Under the pieces are notes generated by a model. That model worked only from the letters and a program-made list of their open reading frames with translations, did not search any database and was not told where the DNA came from. From Opitutales bacterium (GTDB taxonomy: Bacteria > Verrucomicrobiota > Verrucomicrobiia > Opitutales > T3Sed10-336): 42,893 nt of DNA. Within the stretch, counting starts at the first letter, position 1. The number at the start of each line of letters is the position of its first letter. Shown here piece by piece: positions 24,713 to 32,078 of this stretch. The DNA lies in contig JAIUMY010000016.1 in the NCBI GenBank assembly GCA_022565335.1, positions 1 through 42,893 on the forward strand, given 5' to 3'. Position numbers and translations under genes: made by a program.

Positions 24713-26281
24713 GTGAGCAAGTCCCTTCTGATTCTTTCTACTGACTCTGACTTGGTAAATTCGTTTACCGAACAACTCTCCTCCCTGAATACCCCCGTCA
24801 AAAATGTTTCCTCCCCGGAAGAAGCAATCTCCATGGCGGCTTCCGGGGACTTCGGCCTCCTTATCGTCAGCCGCGGGGAGAACTTTGAACAGGAACGGGA
24901 ATTCCTGGAAGCTCTGAGAAAAGAGGCCCCCAGCCTACCGGTCTATTTTGTCGGTGAACGCTTTAAAATGGCCGAGAATATTCGCGCTGTCCGCCTTGGG
25001 GTTCGTGGCGTTTGGAGTGAACCCGTTGATTTTGAGGCGGCTATACCCAAAATTTCCAGCTTACTCGGAATCAATACCTCTTCGGAAGAAGCTGCGCCCG
25101 CCGAGGAGGCCGCGCCCACTGAAAAAACATCCCCTTCCGCTAAAACCTCCAAGGGGTTTCGCCTCGGCGGATCAAAAAAAACCGGAGGAGCCAAGACTTT
25201 CACGCTGCCAAAACGAAACCCTCACTCACCAACCGAAGAAGAAGAAGGCTCCTCTGAAGCCTCCACGGAGGAACCCGTCGAAGAGCTTACTCAGGATGGT
25301 TCGGAAGAAGCTGTCGAAACCGAGGCCCCCGTCGAAGATACCAACGAAGAACCCCCGGAAGATGAGCCTGAAGAAGCCACCGGAACCGAAGCCCCTCAGG
25401 GAAAAAAAGCAGGCCTTCGTATCGGCGGTTCCGGATCCGGCATGTCCATCCGCCCCGCCGCCTTCGGCGAAATGAGCGATAAGCTTCATCGGGCCGAACA
25501 GGAAAAAGAAACTCTCCGGGAAGCCTTGGAGGCAGAAAAACAGAAAACGGAGGAAGCCCTCGCGGAAAATCCCGCCCTCAAAGAAGAAATCGAACGACAA
25601 AAGAAGGAAATTTCTGCCCTCAAAGATACCCTCCGGGGCAACGAGACAAAACTTAAGGCCGCCACCGAAAACCAAGAAAGTGGCGGGAATGTAAAGGAGG
25701 CGAAAAAAGAATTGGAAGCCCTCCAAAAGGACTTGCAAAAACGTGAAGCCTCCCTCGACGAAGAGAAAAAATTCCTTCGCCAAAGAGAAGCCTACCTCGA
25801 GGAATGCGAGGAAAAACTCTCGGAAAAAACCTCCACCCTGGACCGCCGCGAAGCCGAGGTTCAACAACAACTCGAGGACTTGAAGAACGAAAGAAAAAGT
25901 CTGGCCGAAAGCGCGGATGGCGATAACGCCAAAGCCATCAACCAAAAATGGCTACAGGAGAAAATCGAACTCCAGAGCCGCATCGCCGACTTGGAAGAAC
26001 AACTCGAAAACAATAAATCCTCCGGATCCGTCAATTCCGGTGAGATGGATGAGTTGCGACGCATCGAAGAAGCCACCCGGCATGAATTGGAAGAGCTGGA
26101 ATCTTCTCTCTCCGCCGAGAAAAGCGCGCGGGAACGTGCCGAGGAAGAACTGGCCAAAGTTCAGGATCTTCTCAACCAAACCCGCCGGAAGGTAAGCCAA
26201 AACGAATCCCAGAAAGACCAGATCCGCGAACGACTGGACCGCATGCGAAATCTTCTCGACGAGGACGCAAACTCTGAATAG
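24713..26281 (+). CDS. Pseudo-receiver protein with acidic linker and long coiled coil
   Basis: A 522-residue protein starting at GTG 24713-24715, divergent from the ASKHA-TM-lectin pair. Residues 1-120 have the receiver (CheY-like) outline: SLLILSTDSDLVNSF, FGLLIVSRGENFEQ, LPVYFVGERF, RLGVRGVWSEPVDFEAAI. The phosphoacceptor Asp is replaced by Ser53 and the conserved Lys-Pro by Glu-Pro (103-104), so phosphorylation is unlikely. Residues 120-235 are acidic and low-complexity, with two GFRLGGS/GLRIGGS-type motifs flanking it (about residues 147-153 and 238-244). Residues 255-522 are one long heptad-rich coiled coil. It may be a scaffold or cytoskeletal adaptor acting with the neighbouring membrane proteins; that is inference from position. 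Confidence 0.75.
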   Translation: MSKSLLILSTDSDLVNSFTEQLSSLNTPVKNVSSPEEAISMAASGDFGLLIVSRGENFEQEREFLEALRKEAPSLPVYFVGERFKMAENIRAVRLGVRGVWSEPVDFEAAIPKISSLLGINTSSEEAAPAEEAAPTEKTSPSAKTSKGFRLGGSKKTGGAKTFTLPKRNPHSPTEEEEGSSEASTEEPVEELTQDGSEEAVETEAPVEDTNEEPPEDEPEEATGTEAPQGKKAGLRIGGSGSGMSIRPAAFGEMSDKLHRAEQEKETLREALEAEKQKTEEALAENPALKEEIERQKKEISALKDTLRGNETKLKAATENQESGGNVKEAKKELEALQKDLQKREASLDEEKKFLRQREAYLEECEEKLSEKTSTLDRREAEVQQQLEDLKNERKSLAESADGDNAKAINQKWLQEKIELQSRIADLEEQLENNKSSGSVNSGEMDELRRIEEATRHELEELESSLSAEKSARERAEEELAKVQDLLNQTRRKVSQNESQKDQIRERLDRMRNLLDEDANSE

Positions 26282-26319
26282 GGACTTGCCGACTTGGGCT
26301 TGGCGCATAAACTCTACCT

Positions 26320-27423
26320 ATGCCCAATACTTTCGGTAAAGTTTTTCGTATCACCACCTGGGGTGAAAGTCATGGCCCGGCCCTAGGGGCCGTCGTCGAT
26401 GGTTGCCCCCCAAATCTTCCCTTGGAAGAAAGTGATTTGCAAAAAGAACTGGATCGCCGCCGCCCCGGACAATCCAAAATCGTCACCCAGCGCAACGAAA
26501 AGGATCAGGTCAAAATCCTCTCCGGCGTCTATCAGGGACGCACCACTGGTACCCCCATAAGCCTGTATATTTCCAACGGCGACCACCAACCCAAGGCCTA
26601 CGACGAGATGCGGCAAAAATTCCGCCCCTCCCACGCCGACTTTACCTACCAAACCAAATACGGCCACCGCAACCCCGAGGGTGGCGGCCGATCCTCGGCC
26701 CGCGAAACCGCCGCCCGCGTCGCCGCCGCAGCCATCGCCCGTAAGATCCTGGCCTCCCGCGGCATCGAAATCCGCGCCTATATCACCCGGATCCACGATA
26801 TTTCCATGCCCCCTTTGGCCCATTTGCCAACCCTTGAGGAAGTCGAAGCCAATCCCGTTCGCTGCCCCCATCCGGAAACCGCCCAAAAAATGGAGGAACG
26901 CATTCTTGAAGTCCGCAAGGAAGGAGACTCCGTGGGCGGTCTGGTGCTTTGTCGCGTACAAGGCCTGCCAGTGGGCCTCGGCGATCCGGTCTTCGACCGG
27001 CTCGAAGCCGATCTGGCCAAAGCCATGCTCTCCCTGCCCGCTACCAAAGGCTTTGCCGTGGGCAGTGGCTTCGACGGCACTTTGCTTCGCGGAAGCGAAC
27101 ACAACGACCCCTTCCACAACCAGGACGGCAAGATCCGCACCCGTACCAATCACGCCGGTGGCGTCCTCGGAGGTATCAGCTCCGGAGAGGAACTGTATTT
27201 CCAGGTAGGCTTTAAACCCACCGCCACCATCATTCGCTCCCAAGCCACCGTCGACCAGGACGGCCACGAAACAGAGTTAATGGGCAAAGGGCGCCACGAC
27301 CCCTGCGTTGTCCCCCGGGCGGTGCCTATTGTCGAGGCGATGACCGCTCTCGTTCTCCTCGACCACTGGATGCGCCACCAAGCCCAATGTGAAAGCTTTG
27401 CCTTTTCCCAAGAAAACGAGTAA
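26320..27423 (+). CDS. aroC: Chorismate synthase
   Basis: A 367-residue protein. It converts 5-enolpyruvylshikimate 3-phosphate to chorismate using reduced FMN, the last step of the shikimate pathway. Family signatures are seen: FRITTWGESHGPALGAVVDGCPP at the N-terminus, with the catalytic His in GESHG, RRRPGQS, YGHRNPEGGGRSSARETAARVAAGA-like region (here ...AARVAAAAIARK), GGISSGE and KPTATI. It ends DHWMRHQAQCES. The ATG has no Shine-Dalgarno. It is followed 9 bases later by the CobW-like gene on the same strand, so the two are likely cotranscribed with the TonB-like gene behind. Confidence 0.97.
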   Translation: MPNTFGKVFRITTWGESHGPALGAVVDGCPPNLPLEESDLQKELDRRRPGQSKIVTQRNEKDQVKILSGVYQGRTTGTPISLYISNGDHQPKAYDEMRQKFRPSHADFTYQTKYGHRNPEGGGRSSARETAARVAAAAIARKILASRGIEIRAYITRIHDISMPPLAHLPTLEEVEANPVRCPHPETAQKMEERILEVRKEGDSVGGLVLCRVQGLPVGLGDPVFDRLEADLAKAMLSLPATKGFAVGSGFDGTLLRGSEHNDPFHNQDGKIRTRTNHAGGVLGGISSGEELYFQVGFKPTATIIRSQATVDQDGHETELMGKGRHDPCVVPRAVPIVEAMTALVLLDHWMRHQAQCESFAFSQENE

Positions 27424-27432
27424 ACTATCCGT

Positions 27433-28248
27433 ATGGATGAAACTCACCTTTATATACTTCTGGGAACGCTCGATTCCACCCGCGACGGAATCGTTCGCGA
27501 TCTCCTGCCTACCCTATCCGAAGACGACAACCAGACCATCAATATCTACCGGGCCGAATCGGAAACAGACCAAACCCTAACCCTCGAATCCATACCGGAA
27601 AAAGATTTTCCGGCGGTTTTCCCAGGCACCTGGCAATGGAAGGATGACCAAATCCATCTCTCCCCAGCTCCTGAAAAAGGCCCCGTTCTTCTTCTTGGCA
27701 GCAGCTTGGAAGACCCCCGCGACCTGCTTGAAAAACTCCCCACCTTGCTCGATGCCCAGGGTCTTTCCCTGGGCCGCATCCTAACTTCGGTTAATTGCCA
27801 ACTCCTGCACGCAAACGAAAGCCTTCGGCCCTGGTTCGAAGCCTGCATCCATTTTTCCGACTATGTCTTCCTCGCCAACCGCAACGGGGTTCCAGACAAG
27901 TGGGTTCGGGAATACCAAAAACACTTTGAGAAGGAATGCTACCCCTGCCATTTTGAACTCCTGCGGAAAACGGGCGTTAAAAACCCCGCCCTGGTACTGC
28001 ACCCCGAAGCCCGCCGCCTTTCCCATTTCTTCGATGTTTCGCCCGATGAAATTAGGCAAAATCTGGACGATCTACCCGACGATCTCCCGGAGATCGTCTA
28101 CGAAGGTGAGGATCAGGAAGACCCCGAGGATGAAGAAGAAGCCGAGGAATTTGCCGAAGACCTCTACCTTCGCCGCAATCTGTCCGGCCGTCGCGAAATC
28201 ACCCTACCCGCCATGGAGAAATTTTTCCCCTCTTCCCCGGAAAGCTAA
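27433..28248 (+). CDS. CobW/P47K-like protein lacking the P-loop, function unknown
   Basis: A 271-residue protein. Its outline follows CobW-type metal-chaperone GTPases: residues 6-25 (LYILLGTLDSTRDGIVRDLL) occupy the place of the GxxGxGKT loop but have no GKT, residues 84-97 (PVLLLGSSLEDPRD) match the 'E.SG..DP' region, and 118-155 (TSVNCQLLHANES... SDYVFLANRNGVPDKW) match the 'vvDa... ADrivlNKtD' region with the Lys/Asp of NKxD changed. An acidic tail follows (223-243). If the alignment is right, it keeps the fold but cannot bind GTP in the normal way. Position behind aroC gives no functional clue. Similarity is weak and read by eye. Confidence 0.6.
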   Translation: MDETHLYILLGTLDSTRDGIVRDLLPTLSEDDNQTINIYRAESETDQTLTLESIPEKDFPAVFPGTWQWKDDQIHLSPAPEKGPVLLLGSSLEDPRDLLEKLPTLLDAQGLSLGRILTSVNCQLLHANESLRPWFEACIHFSDYVFLANRNGVPDKWVREYQKHFEKECYPCHFELLRKTGVKNPALVLHPEARRLSHFFDVSPDEIRQNLDDLPDDLPEIVYEGEDQEDPEDEEEAEEFAEDLYLRRNLSGRREITLPAMEKFFPSSPES

Positions 28249-28265
28249 AACCTCCTCCGCGCCTC

Positions 28266-29423
28266 ATGGCCACCTCTCCCCAGAGCCCTTCCCAACCCAC
28301 CCCCCATCCGCAACAGGCGCTGGGTTCCGCCCTGCTTTCCTCGGGAATCCGGATCCCGGCTCAAGCGCTGGCCCTCCTGACTACCCTCCTCTGGGTTTCT
28401 ACGCTATACCTTAATCGCGATTCCATCGCCACCCTCCTGCCCTCTCCCTCCGGAGACAATCCTCCCCGCTCGCTTTCCCTAACCATGGAAACCGATGCCC
28501 CGGAACCGGAAGAAGAACCCACCTTCGTTCCGGTGAATCCTGATGTCGCCTCTCAGGATCCCGGCCCCACCGAACGCTTCTCCACCAAAGACCAAGTTGC
28601 TGCCCAGGAGGAAGTGCCCGATGAATCTCTCCCCGAGGACCTCGCCTTTATGGAGGGACCTCTCGAACAAAGCGTCGCCACCTACTCTGGTAACCCTTTC
28701 GTCTCCCCCTTCCCCGAGAACCCGGTCGCCGAACCCGGCGAGGATGAGGTTCTCGAAGATCCCCAAACAACGGGGGAAAAGGCGCCTCCCACTCCCGTAG
28801 AACCACAAACTCCCGACTCCGACCGTACCCCCGCCGATCAGGACGGGGAAGGGATTACCCTTCCCGAAGATGACGGCGAAGATTTGCGCGACATCCCCTC
28901 CGAAATCGTCATCACCGCCCGCGACCCTTTCCGTGAAATGCCCTCCGCCGACCATCCGGAAAACGAAGCCGAAACAGTTGAAGCCGAAGGCCAAGGTCAA
29001 CGCACCCTACGTCCTGAGCCCCGTCCCCGTCGCCAAGTCCAGCACGGTATGCCCCTCGTTACCGGACAAGACCAAACTCAAGCCCCCAACATCGGACGGG
29101 CCGCCGTCGAAGCCCGCGAATCAGCCTTCGGTCACTACCTTGACCGCATGAAGGAAGCCATCATCCGCGAATGGCACCGCACCGCCTGGGACATGAACCT
29201 CACCGGAGAATCCGGCGCCAAGGTCCGGGTCCGTTTCCGCATCGACCGGGAAGGCCATATTGAGGAAATGGAAATTCTGGAAAGCACCACCCGCGGCACC
29301 ATCGGCACCCTCATCATTCAGGACGCCATCCGCTCCCGCGCCCCCTACGGACCCTGGCCCGAGCAAATGATAACCCTCCACGGGGACACCTGGGAAACCA
29401 CCATCACCTTCCATTATCGCTAA
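28266..29423 (+). CDS. TonB/TolA-like envelope protein with one N-terminal span and long Pro/Glu linker
   Basis: A 385-residue protein. The N-terminus is cytoplasmic and proline-rich, with a single span at about 31-49 (PAQALALLTTLLWVSTLYL). A periplasmic linker follows, very rich in Pro, Glu and Asp from about 65 to 265. The C-terminal domain, about 285-385, has FGHYLDRMKEAIIREWHRTAWD and VRVRFRIDREGHIEEMEIL, ending TWETTITFHYR, the pattern of TonB/TolA C-terminal domains. It would link inner-membrane energy or a cell-division complex to an outer-membrane partner. No exbB or exbD is adjacent, so its energising partner is unknown. It lies 17 bases behind the CobW-like gene and is followed by a hairpin region. 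Confidence 0.75.
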   Translation: MATSPQSPSQPTPHPQQALGSALLSSGIRIPAQALALLTTLLWVSTLYLNRDSIATLLPSPSGDNPPRSLSLTMETDAPEPEEEPTFVPVNPDVASQDPGPTERFSTKDQVAAQEEVPDESLPEDLAFMEGPLEQSVATYSGNPFVSPFPENPVAEPGEDEVLEDPQTTGEKAPPTPVEPQTPDSDRTPADQDGEGITLPEDDGEDLRDIPSEIVITARDPFREMPSADHPENEAETVEAEGQGQRTLRPEPRPRRQVQHGMPLVTGQDQTQAPNIGRAAVEARESAFGHYLDRMKEAIIREWHRTAWDMNLTGESGAKVRVRFRIDREGHIEEMEILESTTRGTIGTLIIQDAIRSRAPYGPWPEQMITLHGDTWETTITFHYR

Positions 29424-29446
29424 AAACCACACCACTCACTTTACAC

Positions 29447-29479
29447 CGCAACAAACAAATTACCTGTGAATTTGTTGCG
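29447..29479. repeat. Inverted repeat/hairpin after the TonB-like gene
   Basis: CGCAACAAA at 29447-29455 and TTTGTTGCG at 29471-29479 are perfect reverse complements around a 15-base loop containing AATTACCTGT. There is no T-tract, so it is a weak terminator candidate; it may instead be a protein-binding site. Apart from this hairpin and the short motif copies described separately, I see nothing in 29424-29671. Confidence 0.5.
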
Positions 29480-29671
29480 TCAATATATTATCTCTCCTGC
29501 CAGGGAGTCCATTTCTCAAAACCATCGCCTCTCAACCATAGCGAAGCTGTAAATTACCTGTATTTTTATATGTCAATAAATTAACCTTTTCCGATGGGGT
29601 TCGGTTTTATTTTCCTTCCCCTAAATTTTTGCATTGGCGAACCTTCCCTATTCGGTTTGCCTTGAGTTGTT

Positions 29672-31204
29672 ATGCTGGCGACTATCCAATCTGCGGCCCT
29701 TCAAGGCATCGATGCCGTTCCCGTGCAAGTGGAGGTCAATACCGAGGAAAGAGGTGAACCCAAACTTGTTTTGGTTGGCCTGCCCGACGCTGCCGTCAAG
29801 GAATCCGATGATAGGGTGGTGTCAGCCCTCGGAAATTCTCAGTTTAAACTCCCCCACTTCCGCACCACCATAAACCTCGCCCCGGGAGATATCCGCAAAG
29901 AAGGTCCGATCTACGACCTTCCCATCGCTCTCGGTCTTTTGGCCGCCACCAAGCAAATGTCCCCCAACCTCCTGCGCGATTATGTTGTCGCCGGTGAACT
30001 GGGGCTCTCCGGCGAGGTTCGCCCTATTCGTGGAGCCCTCGCGATGGCCAGCCTGGCCAAGCAAATGGGGAAAAAGGGCATCATCCTTCCCTTCGACTCC
30101 GCTGCCGAAGCCGCTTTGGTCGATGGCCTTTCGATCATTGGCGTACGCTCCCTCCAACACGCCCAACTCTTTCTTGATGAACGCATTCCTCCCCCCGAGG
30201 CCCCGACCATCGACCTGAAGGCTCACGCACCCTCGGGGCATGGAATTGATTTCAGCGAAATCAAAGGGCAGGCCAATGTTCGCCGCGCGGTTGAAATCGC
30301 CGTGAGCGGGGGTCACAACCTTCTCATGGTGGGTCCCCCGGGCTCCGGCAAATCGATGATCGCCAAGCGCATTCCCACTGTCATGCCAGAGCCCAAAGTC
30401 GACGAGTTCCTCGAACTTCTGCGCATCTACTCCGCCGCCGGCCATACCGTCCATGGCTCCCTCCCTTTTCTCCAACGTCCTCACCGTGCCCCCCACCACA
30501 CCATCAGCGATGTTGGTTTACTCGGCGGTGGTTCGGTCCCCGGCCCCGGCGAGGTCTCCCTCGCCCACCACGGGGTCTTGTTTCTCGACGAACTCCCCGA
30601 ATTCAAGCGCTCCGCTCTGGAAGTACTCCGCCAACCCCTGGAGGACGGCGAGGTCACCATTTCGCGCAGTGCGGGGAAAATCACCCTCCCGTGTCAATTT
30701 ATGTTGGTCGCCGCCCTGAACCCCTGCCCCTGTGGCTATCTAGGCGACCCCAAACACGAATGTCGCTGCACCCCGACTCAGATACAAAGATACCGTTCCC
30801 GCATCTCAGGACCACTTTTGGACCGAATTGATCTTCATGTCGAAGCCCCCGCCGTGACCTTTGACGAACTGCGCTCTGAAGCTCCCGGAGAATCCTCCGC
30901 CGAAATTAAAAAACGCGTGGAAGCCGCCCGCCAAAGACAGCGCCAACGCATGCCAAAGGGCTCCAACGCCTGCAATGCCCGCATGAGTCATCGCCAGATC
31001 CGCGAGTTCTGCCGCCTCGACAAAGCCATGGCCGACCTCTTGCAAAAGTCCATGGAAGAACTCTCCCTCTCCGCCCGTGCCTACGACCGCGTCCTTAAAG
31101 TCGCCCGCACCATCGCCGATCTCGAAGGCGACCCCGAACTCAGGGAAGACCACCTCTTTGAAGCCATCAACTACCGCACCCTTGACCGTAATGTCTTTTA
31201 CTGA
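29672..31204 (+). CDS. yifB: YifB/ComM-type Mg-chelatase-like AAA+ ATPase
   Basis: A 510-residue protein of normal length. The N-terminal S5-like domain starts [22 protein letters not shown] and has [19 protein letters not shown]. The Mg-chelatase AAA core has Walker [12 protein letters not shown], then [20 protein letters not shown] and Walker [11 protein letters not shown], and the C-terminal part has [18 protein letters not shown] and the [18 protein letters not shown] arginine-finger region. ComM in naturally competent Gram-negatives is a hexameric helicase promoting branch migration during DNA uptake; in other bacteria the family is widespread and the role less clear. It is immediately followed by nadK with a 6-base gap. 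Confidence 0.95.
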   Translation: MLATIQSAALQGIDAVPVQVEVNTEERGEPKLVLVGLPDAAVKESDDRVVSALGNSQFKLPHFRTTINLAPGDIRKEGPIYDLPIALGLLAATKQMSPNLLRDYVVAGELGLSGEVRPIRGALAMASLAKQMGKKGIILPFDSAAEAALVDGLSIIGVRSLQHAQLFLDERIPPPEAPTIDLKAHAPSGHGIDFSEIKGQANVRRAVEIAVSGGHNLLMVGPPGSGKSMIAKRIPTVMPEPKVDEFLELLRIYSAAGHTVHGSLPFLQRPHRAPHHTISDVGLLGGGSVPGPGEVSLAHHGVLFLDELPEFKRSALEVLRQPLEDGEVTISRSAGKITLPCQFMLVAALNPCPCGYLGDPKHECRCTPTQIQRYRSRISGPLLDRIDLHVEAPAVTFDELRSEAPGESSAEIKKRVEAARQRQRQRMPKGSNACNARMSHRQIREFCRLDKAMADLLQKSMEELSLSARAYDRVLKVARTIADLEGDPELREDHLFEAINYRTLDRNVFY

Positions 31205-31210
31205 AAAAAA

Positions 31211-32047
31211 ATGAATTTCCAAAATCTTGCTTTCGTCGTCAACCTCTCCAAAAAAGGCTCCCCCAGCCTGGCCGAAAGCCTCGTCTCGGTGGCCAAGGAA
31301 TTCGGTTGTTCCACCCGCCTCACCGATTCCTTCCCGGTATCCGAAGATTTCCTGGAAGGAATGGATGCTTGCTGCGTGATCGGTGGGGACGGCACTCTTC
31401 TCCACCTGGCTCCCCAAGCAAGCCTTCGCCAGGTCCCGTTAATTGGCTTCAACCGGGGGAATCTGGGCTTCCTCACCACCTTCGGCGCCGAAGAGGCCGA
31501 AAAGGAGTTGCGCCGAATCCTCAGCGGACACTACCAAAAGGCCCCCCGGCAAATGCTGCGATGCGAGATTAACGGGGAAACTCATTGGGCGCTGAACGAT
31601 TTCGTTATCAAAGAAAAAAGCAACGCCCATCTGATTCTCCTGGATGTCTGGGTCGACGATACCTTTGTCGCGGAATACCATAGCGATGGCTTGATTTTTG
31701 CCACCCCCACCGGCTCCACGGCCTACAATCTGTCCGCCAGCGGCCCAATCATCGAGCCCTCCGCCAAGGTATTCACCATGACTCCAATCTCCCCTCATAC
31801 CTTGAGTAACCGGAGTATTATCTTTCCTTCTGGCAGCCGTCTCCGCGTAAAAACCGCACCCAATAGTCGCAGCCAAGCCCTTTTGCTCCGCGATGGCAAA
31901 ACCTTGGACTTCGCCGATAATACACTGGACTTTACCTTAACCGCGCAGAACGATGCGATCTCCTTTTTACAAGGGACCGATTACGACCATTTTAGCGTTT
32001 TGCGACAAAAACTTGGCTGGATGGGCCCCCACCGGGAAACGACCTGA
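31211..32047 (+). CDS. nadK: NAD kinase (ATP-NAD kinase)
   Basis: A 278-residue protein that phosphorylates NAD to NADP in the cytoplasm. Signatures are CVIGGDGTLLHLA near residues 56-68 (catalytic Asp in GGDGT), NRGNLGFLT near 79, LNDFVIKE near 126 and ATPTGSTAYNLSASGPII near 162-179, the last being the NAD-binding signature of the family. The start is ATG at 31211, in an A-rich stretch 6 bases after the yifB stop; there is no Shine-Dalgarno. It is convergent with valS, which ends 31 bases away. Confidence 0.96.
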   Translation: MNFQNLAFVVNLSKKGSPSLAESLVSVAKEFGCSTRLTDSFPVSEDFLEGMDACCVIGGDGTLLHLAPQASLRQVPLIGFNRGNLGFLTTFGAEEAEKELRRILSGHYQKAPRQMLRCEINGETHWALNDFVIKEKSNAHLILLDVWVDDTFVAEYHSDGLIFATPTGSTAYNLSASGPIIEPSAKVFTMTPISPHTLSNRSIIFPSGSRLRVKTAPNSRSQALLLRDGKTLDFADNTLDFTLTAQNDAISFLQGTDYDHFSVLRQKLGWMGPHRETT

Positions 32048-32078
32048 CCAACTTTCTCGCAAACGAAGACGAACCTAC

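Noticed and set aside
25226-25945. A 239-residue minus-strand frame over the coiled-coil gene, rich in Phe and Gly
   Set aside because: It is the complement of Glu/Lys-rich coiled-coil codons, which gives Phe/Leu-rich artefacts.
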